Notes under the pieces: model-generated | Database searches by the model: none | Told to the model about the DNA's origin: nothing | Seen by the model: the letters and a program-made list of their open reading frames with translations, nothing else | Translations under genes and position numbers: made by a program | NCBI GenBank assembly: GCA_018398585.1 | Contig: JAGTTD010000008.1 | Coordinates: forward strand, 13,094,501-13,158,500 | Length of the DNA: 64,000 nt | Origin: Simmondsia chinensis | Taxonomy: Eukaryota; Streptophyta; Magnoliopsida; Caryophyllales; Simmondsiaceae | Direction of reading: 5' to 3' | Part shown: piece by piece, positions 46,161 through 57,811 of the stretch | How the letters are laid out: each line of letters starts with the position of its first letter | Numbering within the stretch: the first letter of the stretch is position 1

Positions 46161-47300
46161 GATTATCCCATAATCCCCTTTAGAATCTCATTCTAAGATA
46201 AGCCAAAATTAATTAATAAATTTATTCAAAAACACTATCATTTTCAAGCATAGATTATTTTATAATCTCGCATTAGAAATCTTATTCTAAATTCAATCAA
46301 TTAATTAATTAATATTAATTAAAACAATACCAATATTTAATTTAGATTATCGCATAATCTGCTTTTCAAAATCTAATTCCAAAATTAAATTAAAATAATT
46401 TTAGTTAAAACATTCCCATAGTCTATGTTAGAATCTTATTCTAAAGTTAAACAAGCTTAGACTATCCAATAGGCTAGTTTAGAATCTTATTCTAAAATTT
46501 AATTAACAAAACTTAACTTTTATTTTAAGCTAAAGTTTAACTTAGACTATCTTATAGTCTATTTTAGAATCTTGTTCTAAAATAATTTCAAATAGCTTTT
46601 ATTTAAAATACACCGATTTACAACTTAAATTATCTCAAAATTTAATTTAGAATCTCATTCTAAAACAGAAATTAGTTTATAAAATAATTAACTTAATTAT
46701 TATATAAATCAATCTTGACGTCTTTACATCCCAAAATAAAAAATAATTTTTTTATAAAATTATTGGACGCTGACGTCAGCGCAGACAAAACTTGTTAGAA
46801 TATTTTTTTTTTAAATTTTAAAATTAAAATATTTAATTTTAAAATAAATTGAATTTAATCTCATTAAATCAATTTTATCCGATTTCGTATAAAATAATTA
46901 AATCTAATCCCATTAGATCAACTTTATCCAATATAAAAAAAAATATTAAATCTAATCTTATTAGATCAATTTTATCTGATTTCGAAAATCATGACAGAGA
47001 ACGTATAATCTTATTATACTAACAACGCAATCACAAATTTGTAGGTTAGTTCGAATTAACAATTAATTCGTTAACAATTTAAACAATTTAAATCATCCCT
47101 ATAAACTATCTGTTTAACTATTAATTCTTTTAACCGATTTAAACAATTTAAATCGATACTTTAAAACAATCTAATTAACAATTAGTCACTTTAATGATTC
47201 AAACAATTTAAATCACCAATACAAATAATAATCTGAATTATCTGTTAATTCTTTATTGATTTAAACAATTTAAATCAAATCGTCAAATTAAAACTTACTT
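46161..47300 (-). repeat. Leader hairpin array of copia B
   Basis: Alternating TTTAGAAT/ATTCTAAA hairpins (46179, 46428, 46478, 46646; decayed near 46273 and 46563) and GATTAT/ATAATC or GACTAT/ATAGTC hairpins (46161, 46252, 46344, 46459, 46544). Farther toward the PBS are ATCTAAT/ATTAGAT and ATTTAAT/ATTAAAT pairs (46850-46970) and four ~65-80-bp units with GATTTAAA-CAA-TTTAAATC (47080-47280). Loops are 3 nt throughout. Confidence 0.82.
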
Positions 47301-47398
47301 TCCTTCTTAATAAAATCACTATTTTTTTAAATCGCAAATGTATTTATTTCGATTTTATTATACCTATTCATTTATATTATGAATGTAACCAGAGGCTG

Positions 47399-47410
47399 GC
47401 TCAGATACCA
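47399..47410 (-). other. Primer binding site of copia B
   Basis: Minus strand TGGTATCTGAGC, one change from the Met PBS, two bases from the 5' LTR. Confidence 0.85.
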
Positions 47411-47412
47411 AT

Positions 47413-49614
47413 TGTGGGGAAAAGCCTATGAATTTTGTTGAAAAAAAACTCTGATGCCGACTATTGAGTTCACAGTTCTCAACTATGGTCACAACAATAG
47501 GCACCTATTAGAGCACTTAGAATAGGAGACTCTTCTCTCTATCCAAGCCCCTGGTCGGAGAGTCATGCTTCGTGACGCCTCACGTGCGAGAGTTCCCGGG
47601 TATACGTTTATCTCTATAAACCCTCTGCCCTAATACCAGTTGTTGGGAAGAATTTCAAAAATTCTCCCTAAAGATTACGCAGCGGAACAAGTTTAGAATT
47701 CATAACTCTAAACCTAGGGTTGATTTAAAATTCCTAATTTTAAATCTACTGACTTAAATTCATAATTTAAATCATCAGATCAAAATTCTTAATTTAGACC
47801 TACAGGCCTTTTACTCTAATACATTCATAACAATACATAAACTTAAACAGGTAATATCGAATACTGTAAATGCATAGAAAAGCGAAACTAAAAGAAGAAA
47901 GAAAGAAAAGGATACCTGGAATTGCTCCAATAAAAAGAAAACCAGAAAGACAACAATATTCTTCAAAGTCGAGACCTCGAGACCTTCTACACAATGACCT
48001 CGAACTACCCGGAGGGTGGGCTTTGAAAAATATTAAATTGGATCTTCAAAACAATTTCAGAAACCCTAAAGAAATATTTTGACTCGAATGCCAAACCTCG
48101 GAATAAGCCCCTCTATTTATAAAAATATTCCGGAGCGAAAAAAGCGAGAAATTCGATGTGGGACGCATAAAATAAAATGTAGTTTTAAGTCCAAAACGCA
48201 GCGTTTTAGGTCAAAACATAGTTAAAAAGCGTCGTTCAATTAACAGTCCAACCGCCTATTATTTTAAATTAGAGTAACACGTGTCTGGCTGTGATTGGTC
48301 CATCGCAGCTCACGCAGATCGCCACAATTGGCGTCCCAGGCTGGATCCGATATACAAGGATCGTCACTGTGCAGGCTATAAAAAAGTGATTTTTTTTTTT
48401 TTCCTTTGTTTCACACACGTAAAAATTCATCTTATAAATTTTAATTTTTTTTAAATTATTTTATTTTATAGTTTTTAATACTTATTCATCTCATGAATAA
48501 TATTTGGCAAAATTAATTTACCCATCGTATGGATAATTAATTCATCTCATGAATTCTTTAATATTTTTTCAATAGTAATAAAATACAGAGGCTTGCGTAG
48601 GGACCCCGGGGAGAATTTAAATCTAGCTCCAAATGGGTTAAATTAAGTCATCTCATCATATTAATTTAATTGCCATTTAGTGAGACTTAATTCCACTAAA
48701 TAAATCTCACTGCACTCCAGACTTAAATTATTTAATCGATATCTCCCTAATATACTGTAATGATGACAACAATCTCTCCACTAGATGTCCATGACAAAGG
48801 ATAAATATAACTACTACCATTATCCTTCTCACAGCTTCTCCATTAGTTACCGACTCGCCCTTCACTGAATAATTAATTTATACTTGAACATATTCACAGT
48901 ATAAATTCTAAATGTCAAACACTTGGAATACTTTGGCCAAAGTTTTCGAATCATTCAAACATTTGCAAATCAACTAAGGGGACATCTGTATCTCATAAAA
49001 GACTGTAGATTCCCTATTGAATACCAGATCCTTGTCACACTTCACGCCACTACTCAGTGTATGTGGGATTTCAGTCATTCGTTTCAGACCTTTCTTATAG
49101 CACACCAAAGTAACTAACGCTCCATGCACAAGTCCAGAATACCCTCAGGATTTGGAGTAGTCGTTCAAACAGTACAATGCGAATCACTCATCTCCGATAG
49201 CAGTCTAGAAATAAGTGACCCACACGATCCAACTTAGTGTGTCAAACGCACTAACCTAACACTTTTGGATCTCCATCCACATGACCAAGACAAGCCATCT
49301 AAAGTGTCACTTTATAGTCTTAACATACAAGTGGTCCAGACTTGTCTTCGACTACGATTCTTTCAAACAACAATGCATATCATTTGTTTCAAGTTTATCT
49401 GTGGCTTAGTATCATAAACCACTGAGAACAAACATGTAAATTGTAGTCTGAGGACTACACCCATCTCAGGGATGTCTCCCAAAAGAAAATCACACGCAGT
49501 ATAAATGCTCACATACACGAATTTAACTAGGAAACGACTGGAACTTCTACTTTATTTATTAATTGAAGTAATGTATCCAGAATAAATCTGCATTTCAGGA
49601 CACTGTTCCTAACA
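47413..49614 (-). repeat. 5' LTR of copia B
   Basis: 2,202 bp, paired with 37717-39910. Immediately next to it, 49615-51627 is the same LTR sequence in the opposite orientation. Confidence 0.92.
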
Positions 49615-51627
49615 CGTTCTAAGTGGTTTATGAGACTAAGCCACAGATAGACTTGGAACAAATGATATGAATTGTTGTTTGAAAGAATCGTAGTCGAAGA
49701 CAAGTCTGGACCACTTGTATGTTAAGACTATAACGTGACACTTTAGATGGCTTGTCTTGGTCACGTGGATGGAGATCCAAAAGTGCAAGGTTAGTGTGTT
49801 TGACACACTGAGTTGGACCATGTGGACTACTTATTTTTAGACTGCTATCGGAGATGAGTGATTCGCATTGTACTGTTTGAACGATGACTCTAAATCCTGA
49901 GGGCGTTCTCGACTTGTGCATGGAGCGTTTGTTACTTTAGTGTACTATACGTAAGGTCTAAAACGAATGACTGAAATCCCACGTGCACTGGATAGCAGCG
50001 TGAAATGTGATAAGGATCAGGTATTCAATAGGGAATCTACAGTCTTGTATGAGATACAGATGTCCCCTTAGTTGATTTACAAATATTTGAATAGTTCTGA
50101 AACTTTGGCCAAAGTATTCCAAGTGTTTGACATTTAGAATATATATTGTGAATATGTTCAAGTATAAATGAATTATTCAGTGAAGGGCGAGTTGGTAACT
50201 AATGGAGAAGCTGTAAGAAGGATAATGGTAGTAGTTATATTCATCCTTTGTCATGGACATGTAGTGGAGGGGTTGTTGTCATCAATACAGTATATTAGGG
50301 AGATATCGAATAAATAATTTAAGTCTGGAGTGCAGTGAGATTTATTTAGTGGAATTAAGTCTCATTAAATGGTAATTAAATCAATATCATGAGATGATTT
50401 AATTTAACCCGTTTGGAGCTAGATTTAAATAGTCCTCGGGGTCCCTATGCAAGCCTCTGTATTTTATTGCCATTAGAAAAATATTAAAGAATTCATGAGA
50501 TGAATTATTTATTCATAAGATGGGTAAATTAATTTTGCCAAACATTATTCATGAGATAAATAAAAGTTGAAAATTGTAAAATAAAATAGTTTTGTAAAAT
50601 TAAAATTAAAAAGATGAATTTTTATATGTGAGAGACAAAGGACAAAAAAAGAAATCGTGTTTAAATCCTGCACAGTGGCGATCCGTGTGAACTGGATCCG
50701 ATGAATCGCGCGCTGGGATGCCTACCAGTGCCATCCGCGTGCCAACGCAGGTACAAATCCCTCGGTGACACTTGGCACGAGATGACAGGCCCTCAGAGGC
50801 GGTTGCACTGTTACTAAACGCGGCATTTTGAACCTGTTTTAAATAAAACGCTGCGTTTTGATGTTAACTGTGCAATCCTTTTTCGATTATAGTTATATTT
50901 TTTTGCTCCAATATATTTTTATAAATAGAGGGGCTTATTCTGATGTTTGACATTAGTGTCAAAATATTTATTGAGGGTTTTCGAAATTGTTTCTGAGATC
51001 CAGTTTAATATTTTTTGGAGCCCACCCTCCGGGCAGTTCGAGGTCATTGCATAGAAGGTCTCGGCGTCTCGATTTTGGAGAATATTATTGTCTTTCTGGT
51101 TTTCTTTATTATTGGAGCAAATCCAGGTATGTTTTGCTTTCTTTATTCTTTCTCGCTTTTCTATTTATTTACTGTATTCGTTATTATATCGGTTTAAGTT
51201 TATGTATTGTTATGAATGCATTAGAGTAGAAGGCATGTAGATCTAAATTAAGAATTTGGATATGACGATTTAAATTATGAATTTAAGTCAGTAAATTTAA
51301 AATTAGAAATTTTAAATCAACACTAGGTTTAAAGTTATGAATTCTAAACCTGTTCCGCTGCGTAATCTTTAGGGAGAATTTTTGAAATTCATCCCAACAA
51401 CAGGTATTAGGGCAAAGGTTTATAGAGATAAACCTATTCCCGAGAACTCTCGCACGTGAGGTGTCACGAAGCGTGACTCTCTGACTGGGGGCTTAGATAG
51501 AGAGAAGAATCTCCTACTCTGAGTGCTCTAATAGGTGCCTATTGTTGTGGCCATAGTTGAGAATTGTGAACCCAATAGCCGGCATCAGAGTTTATTTTTC
51601 AACAAAATTTTTATGTTTTTCCCAACA
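49615..51627 (+). repeat. 3' LTR of copia A, remaining 2.0 kb
   Basis: Continues the LTR from where 37711 left off and ends TTTTTCCCAACA. TATA at about 50930; splice-donor-like CAGGTATGT at 51124-51132; hairpin cluster at about 51240-51350. Confidence 0.92.
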
Positions 51628-51632
51628 ATTTC

Positions 51633-52071
51633 TAGGTTCCTCAACTACATTATGAGCTTGTGATTGCACCATTTCAGGTGGAGGTATCAATTGATTTGTT
51701 GGTCGAAGTATTCCAATTACAGATGACTCTCCTTATCTATTAAACTAATTTTGCAATTCAGTAAGCTTGCCCTCAAAGCTTTGTAACTTCTGCGACATTA
51801 GATCTTCATGCTTCTTATCACTATCTTATTACATTTGCCTCAATAGTTCAATGCCACTCTACTGCAAATTTTGAAACCGAATGTACATCTCATCCATGTG
51901 CATCTTCAATTGATCATTTGTAACAAATTGCACCTCCCTTGGTGCATTAGCACCAACAGCCACAGCAAAAGACACATCTGGATCCACAAGTATAGCTAGA
52001 TTTCCAACTCTGGCTCTTGATTTGGTAGTTACTCCACTAGACATGTTTGAATTGGTCTTTTTAGGCTTCAC
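51633..52071 (-). pseudogene. Gypsy D gag, N-terminal part
   Basis: 52071-51859 begins MKPKKTNSNMSSGVTTKSRARVG, the same G-V-T-T-x-S-R-A start as C and E1. It is followed by a helical segment and decayed sequence up to the element A junction. Confidence 0.75.
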
Positions 52072-52094
52072 CAGTTCAAATCAAGCTGCAAATG

Positions 52095-52504
52095 ATCGAT
52101 TCAATTCACAGATTGAAGTTAACCTGTGAAAGAGAGAGATTAGATAAGAAGAGAATTGAAAGTTAGATGAGAGATTAGAGAAGTAGATGAGAGTTAGAAA
52201 GAAATATCTCAAAAGATATTGCGAATTTTCATTGAATGCCTGATCTTACACTTGAACATGCTATTTGAAGAAACCTTGATATATTGCTTCAAGACAAGGC
52301 TTAAAATGACGTAAAACAGCCAGCCACCACCATTGACTCCACCTTGACCACTTAACCGACTTAACCAACATTCAAAAGGATTTTGGTGCCAAGCTAAGGC
52401 ATTACAAAAGACTTAACAAAATGTAACACTTAACTATCCACTAAGACAACCCCTAAACCTGATTTACCGAAAAGAGGACAACAACACAAAGCCAGATCAC
52501 AACA
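52095..52504 (-). repeat. 5' LTR of gypsy D, inner end altered
   Basis: Matches 26862-27272 from about 52100 on. The first ~10 bases (TGTTAACCTT) and the adjacent PBS are replaced by AAATGATCGAT, so no PBS remains. Confidence 0.85.
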
Positions 52505-52509
52505 GCTGA

Positions 52510-53288
52510 CCACTCTTCATTCATATGTCGCACTTCTCGTTATCTTAATTGTCTCTTGCTTTATGTGGATAATATTATTTTAACTAGAATTAACACATTT
52601 TTCATTTGATAGCTTTATCAGTACCCTTTTCGCGAAATTTTTAATGAAGGACCTTGGCCATTTACACCACTTTCTTGATATTGAGGCTAAACGTGGCCTC
52701 ACTGGCCTATTCAAATCATAGCACAAATATACCATTGACCTACAGACCAAACCCAATATGCATGATGCCAAACCTACAAAAACACCACTTCTTGCTCGTA
52801 CCTACCTGTCTTTGAGTGGGGGATCTCCTTGCAGACCCCACCGAGTGTATGAGTGCTATTGGGCACTTCAATACCTAACTATGACTCATCCTGAGATATG
52901 CTACACTGTCAATCTCGTTTCTCAGTTCATACATGCTCCTAAATCTAGCCATTGGCAGGTTGTGAAGCAGATCCAACATTACATCAAAAGCACTCTCGAC
53001 CATGTTCTATCCCTTCTTCTTTGTTTTTGTACCATTGTAGTAGCTTTTGTTAATGCAAATTGGGGTGGTTGTCTTAACACTCATCATTCCACCATAGGTT
53101 ATGCTCTATTTCTTGGTCCTAATTTTATCTCCCAGCGTGCTAAGAAACAATGCACTTACGTCCACCACAATGTATGGGTATTGTGTTGTAGCTTAATCTG
53201 TAGCTGAAAGTGATTGGGTCTGGCATCTAATGAGAGATCTCTACCTTTGCCATTTTGGTCCTATTACGGTATTCTGTGATAATCTGTC
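52510..53288 (+). pseudogene. Copia E RT C-terminus and RNase H
   Basis: Resumes with HSSFI, RTSRYLNCLLLYVDNIILT (YVDN for YVDD). RNase H matches at 52758-53207 include QYLTMTHPEICYTVNLVSQF, IQHYIKSTLDHV, FVNANWGGCLNTHHSTIGYALFLGPNFIS and AKKQ. FCDN near 53274 is the last match before LTR fragment F cuts in. Confidence 0.82.
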
Positions 53289-53557
53289 TATTAGGAATAG
53301 TGTCCGGAAAATCTAGTTTTATCTTGTAATTATAATTTTTTTATTGAAGAATAAAATTTAATTATTTTCATTTTAATTATGTTTGTGTCTATATGTACAT
53401 CACGCATGTGATTTTCGTTTAAGTAACACCCATGAGATGAATGTAGTCGTCAAATTACATTTCAATGTTAGTTTTAAGTGGATAATAAGATTATGCCACA
53501 AATAGACTTAGAGCAAATGGAATCGAATGTTATTTTAAAAATTCATAGTTAGCTAAG
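53289..53557 (+). repeat. Copia LTR fragment F, left part
   Basis: TATTAGGAATAGTGTCCGG and what follows resemble the first ~270 bp of the A/B LTR, but diverged. Interrupted by G (TSD CTAAG 53553-53557). Confidence 0.7.
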
Positions 53558-53973
53558 TGTTATGATCCGAGAATTCAAGGTTTGGGCTGTGTAATGTTGC
53601 TGATGCTGATATGCTGCTGCTGTGCTGTTATTAGTTGTTGAGCTTAGTTAAAGTGTATTAAGCTAATGAGCATTAGCTTTAGTTAGTAGTTGCTGTGTGT
53701 ATTGTCACATGTCATCTGCGTTGTTCACTGCAGTAGCAGGTGTTGGTTGGGTTGTGCTTTAGATATTTTAGTTAGTTGGTTAGAGCTTAAGTCTAGGTTC
53801 AATGTCTTGCTTTCTTTGTATTTCCTATAAATAGGTTGATCAAGTGTAATTCGAATTCATTCAATGAAAATACTAAACCATCTCTTTTGAGATAAACTTC
53901 TTTCTCTCATCTAAACTCTTCTATTTTCTCATCTCCTTCCCTTTTTTCTCATCCCATACTCTATTATCCTAGC
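53558..53973 (+). repeat. 5' LTR of element G (end rearranged)
   Basis: Matches 57812-58230 up to CTATTATCCTAGCC. TATA box at 53826-53833. Beyond 53973 it departs from the 3' LTR: a different hairpin (CTTGATTTGG, CTT, CCAAATCAAG, 53974-53996) replaces the expected end, and no PBS is visible. Confidence 0.85.
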
Positions 53974-53996
53974 CTTGATTTGGCTTCCAAATCAAG

Positions 53997-55038
53997 CTCA
54001 TATCCGTAAAAATACAAAATCTGATTGATTGCATTGTAATTAATTAATAAAACAATTGTGTTGCAGATTTGGTTCAGATTGTGTGATCAGAATTCAGTTC
54101 TGAATTTTGAAGTTGTTGATTGGCGGTTACTGCTGTGCCGAACTATAAGGTCTGGGGAGTAGTTTCGTTTGGGAATCATGTGATCAAATTACATTGAAGA
54201 AAGTCAATTGATGAGTATTTTTTGAGTACAATCAACATTAAAGCTGATTCATAGTGAATTCAGTAGAGTCAATTAAGCATTAGCAGCTGCATGTTAGTGC
54301 AGAAGCAAAAAAATCAGTTGCTAAAGTTATGTGCAGGCATAATTGATCTTGATCAATCATTTATCTGATCGGTGGGAGAAGAAGCTAAAAGTGAGCTAAT
54401 TGATCCACATTGCACTTGATCATCATCAAAAGAGCAGAAATCAGCTGAATGGAGTGATTACAGATTTTACAATTCAGAAATTGAGATTGAGGTAACCGTT
54501 TCTAGACTACAAGTTACATACTCAATCTGAATCTGTTCTTGTGCTGAATTGTGATGAAATTGTGTTGATAAGCTTGGAAGTGGTGAGAATTCATCAGAAT
54601 CTGTGTTCATTTTTGAGAATTATTGCTTATTGAGTCGAGATTTGCTTAGGCGAAAAAAAAAAAAATTAATTTGACAGCTAAGGCGAACTCTGACAATGAA
54701 CTGAGAAACGAAGTGTTGAAAATTCAATTTCGTTCGTGAAGTTCGCTTTACATATGGTGGTGAGGACTTGATTGCGAGCTAGAGTCAAGCTTAATTCGGG
54801 AGTGTAGGTCGAGTTTCCTCTGTTCGAAGTTCTGTTTGCTGTTCATAAGTTAGGGTTTGTAATCAATGACGACTGTCGAACCGATAGCCGGGGATTGTAT
54901 GTGTGAACGAAGGGGTTCAACATGATTAAGCAATCAGTTGTTGAAGATTTACGAAGCAAGTTTCACACCTCTGCGATTTTCGAATTTGTATCCGGCGAAC
55001 CTAGTCGTTCGGTTCAAAGCTGATTGTTCAGTGCAATT
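53997..55038 (+). other. Leader of element G
   Basis: About 1 kb of AT-rich DNA with no open frame of note and no PBS recognised. Confidence 0.5.
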
Positions 55039-57810
55039 ATGACTGATGGATATGTGACTACTGCTCGTCTTTAGTAAATTTGTGATCTCATTATCAGCAC
55101 TTTTAAGCAGGGATTAGATGGATTGGTTAAACCGCAAGAATACAAGGTTGAGCTACTTAATGTAGTTGAAGATGAATTGAACCAAGTGGAGCAGCAAAAT
55201 GTGAAGCAGCATTGTTCAACTCATCAGTTTGATTGTGCGGGTGTTCTTGATACAAATAAATTTTTAGAGTTAGTGGATAGCGTTAGACCACAAAGGGTCA
55301 ATGTTGAGCAAAAAGAGTAAGTGGAATTTGTTGCCGTTAGAGATGAACTCGTCCCCGATATTGCCGCAATTGATGAACACAACCGTGAAGAACCTGAGTT
55401 TGAACAGGATGATCCTTATGAAGACTCTTTGCAAGAGTTAGAATCTCTGTATGATGTTAAGGCACAGTATGACATGCATCTTGAATGGGAATACGATTTC
55501 CATATCAAAGGAATGTTAAAGAAAGCAAAGAGTAAGACGAAAAATAACCATCTAAATGAAGCGTTGGGAGATTTTGGGGGTAAAAAGAAGTTGACAAAGC
55601 AGAAATGGAAGTAAGGGGTTTTGTTACAGCCTATGATGCTTGATGATCAACAAGAATGAGCTCAAGATGTTGATTTTACCGATGAATATGTTGGTATATC
55701 ACCAAATCTGTTAAGCATTACTCTAGGGCAAGCTAATCTGAGGAATCAAAGCTCCTTCACTGTTGAGCAATGTCATTCGGTCGGGAAGTCATTTGTTGCT
55801 GCAGCAGTGCCTCAAAATACAGATCAGGGTATGCTTAAGTTCACCCTTGGGTGTGCTGAAGTGTTAATTCAGGATCAGAACAACATCATCATGGATGCTT
55901 TGCAATATCCCTTGTGTTACGTGAATGATTACGAATGTATGGTGGCTGAAATGCAATGTCGGCATGCCGATCGGCAAGTTCATAATGATCTATTCCTTTA
56001 TGTGAGTGGAGTTGTGACTTATCCAAGTGCACGTCCTTGTGATAAGTTGCCTCCCAACCTGGGAGAAGATTCTCAAGACTATATGAAACGTAGAGGAGTC
56101 TACTTATGGCTGAAAAGAAGCACTCGAGCCGTGACAGTGCGCTTCAAGGTTCACAACAAACAAAACTTGGTCCTTATGCAAACAATTGAGCGGTGGGATG
56201 CGTACAAATGCTGCAATATGTTGAAACCGATTTCAGATCAGACCAAAAGCAGTACATCAGGTGCTTTAACTGATGTGTTTGAAGTTAGAAGTTCCCTTGA
56301 GGTTTTGGGGGAATCTGGTTCTTGAATGTGGATGGAATTAGAGTGCTGGACTGTTATGAGTTTGGAACAGATGTTGTAGCTAAACTTGAGCCATTCAACC
56401 AAGATCTCTCGAGTTGTTTTGCTGCTGAAGTTGAAGCGGTTCAGAGAGAGGTTGACGGTGTTGTGAGCTACTTGTTTACAACTCAAGATAGTACGCAAAG
56501 CCAAGTCAAGACGATGTTGGTAGCTCTTGTAGATTGGAACAAACGTCTTCTGCTGCATGCTATCCAGATGCAGATTCTGCATGTGTTTCGGGAAACCTGC
56601 TGTGGGTGTTCCGAATGGAAAAATTATATGCACAAGCTTCAATGTTTCCTTAATGCTAGGAGAGGGAAGATTAGTGCAACATCAAGGCCAACTCCTGTTG
56701 AAATGGGAGTGGAAATCAGCAAGGAAAGACTTGAGAACAGGCTGGAATGTGTGAACTGCAGCAGAGACAGTGTCGATCGGAATGTTTTGGTGTTCAAGTT
56801 ATGACATTGTGCAATAGGCATTCAACAATGGTTTATGAACTCTTAGCTTGTGTGGTCTATGCAAGAGTTTGGGAAGAAAAGGCTGAGACTTTCAGATCTT
56901 GTAAGTTCATAATCAAGATTCAAATCATAAAAGTAGTAGTGGCTGCTGAGAATTTCTGGAGAAATACAATCCTTTCACTGTCAGCAGTCAATGAGTTGTT
57001 CAGATTGAGTTTGGTTGGTGCTACTATTGCTTTTGGAAGGTGTAATAACTTGTTGGCATTAATGAGCTTCCATCTGAACAAGGTTCAAGCTGGAATTTGT
57101 AATAATTGCAGCTATGGGTTCTGTTGGTTATCCATTGCTGAATCTCTGGGATCTGCAGCACAACAGGTGGAGTTGAGAAGCAATCTTGAGTTTGTTGGGC
57201 ATGGTTTGAGATGGTTTAATATGTGGATGTTTGATCAATACAAATTTTGGATAAGATCCAAAATGAAAGAGTTACAACGGCATCCTTGTTGGATTTCAAT
57301 GTGTTTTGTTTCCATAATCAAGAAATTGGGCTGTTGGAGCTGCAATGAGAAATGTCTATAAGCAGAATTTGATGCTTGGCTCTCTTGGTTAGAGTTTGGA
57401 AGGCCTCCCGAGAAGCTTAAGGACTTCATATGCATACTTATGGGTTTGATGACATTCAAACTCTGTTGTACATCATCCTACAGGCAGAATGACAGGGTTG
57501 CTGCTGCGGTTTATGGTTCTTTGCAGCAAGAAGGTGTTTTGAGCGGTATTAACTATAACAAGGTGTGTCATGGGCTAATGGTTGATGTTTGGCAAGCTGG
57601 GCTTGATCAATGCAGACCTCCTGAAGAGGATTTTACATTCAATCACAAGCATTTTGTAGCAACAAGAGACATACTCAGCTGCAGGTGTTCAGCAAGAACT
57701 TCAACACTTCATAAACAAGAAGTTCAGCTATTTTTTCATAAGCTAAGTGATCTACATTGTTACAACTCTCTTCCATTCTTGAGGACAAGAATGATTTCAA
57801 GGGGAAGGGA
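55039..57810 (+). pseudogene. Unidentified long coding region of element G
   Basis: I do not recognise this protein. An ATG at 55039 opens MTDGYVTTARL, followed at once by TAG TAA, then an open frame to 56325 with three more stops (55318, 55612, near 55657). It continues in frame 3 (56322-56804) and frame 2 (56747-57361, 57440-57895), so about 900 codons broken by stops and two frameshifts. The N-terminal third is acidic (EPEFEQDDPYEDSLQELESL). A Lys-rich basic patch follows at 55516-55611 (KKAKSKTK, KKKLTKQKWK). The middle has a Cys/His-containing stretch (EMQCRHADRQVHNDLFLYV), and the end is Cys-rich. No DSG, YxDD, zinc-knuckle or DDE motifs seen. Could be very diverged gag or captured host sequence. 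Confidence 0.5.
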
Positions 57811-57811
57811 A
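57799..57811 (+). other. Polypurine tract of element G
   Basis: AAGGGGAAGGGAA abutting the 3' LTR. Confidence 0.85.

Larger units (their letters stand above)
37712..49619 (-). mobile_element. Copia B, inverted copy of family A inserted in A's 3' LTR
   Basis: 37717-49614 on the minus strand, flanked by CTTTC (37712-37716) and CGTTC (49615-49619), a TSD with one change. LTRs (2.19 and 2.20 kb), PBS, PPT, hairpin arrays and residual domains all match element A. Element C is nested near its 3' end. B therefore inserted into the LTR of its own sibling, head to head. Confidence 0.92.
31670..51632 (+). mobile_element. Long-LTR Ty1/copia element A, inserted in gag of gypsy D
   Basis: 31675-51627, plus strand, perfect TSD ATTTC (31670-31674 and 51628-51632). 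LTRs are about 2.19 kb, large for copia. Removing nested element B (11.9 kb) leaves an ~8.05-kb element with only ~3.66 kb of internal DNA. Domains seen in order: gag zinc knuckle, pre-integrase, start of integrase, RT YVNDIL box, RNase H. This is copia order, with most of gag, the integrase C-terminus and the RT N-terminus missing. Arrays of short hairpins fill much of the LTR and leader. Confidence 0.93.
26857..52509 (-). mobile_element. Ty3/gypsy element D, host of nested elements A, B and C
   Basis: 26862-52504 on the minus strand, flanked by GCTAA (26857-26861) and GCTGA (52505-52509), a TSD with one change. Removing it restores the copia RT reading frame. Subtracting nested element A leaves about 5.7 kb. 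LTRs are about 411 bp. The gene order gag, protease, RT, RNase H, integrase and the family resemblance to E1 are clear, but the coding region is more decayed than E1. Confidence 0.92.

Noticed and set aside
49628..50161. Minus-strand frames of 60-97 codons, also seen at 31872-32165
   Set aside because: They lie inside copia A LTRs, antisense to them, and recur only because the LTR is repeated.
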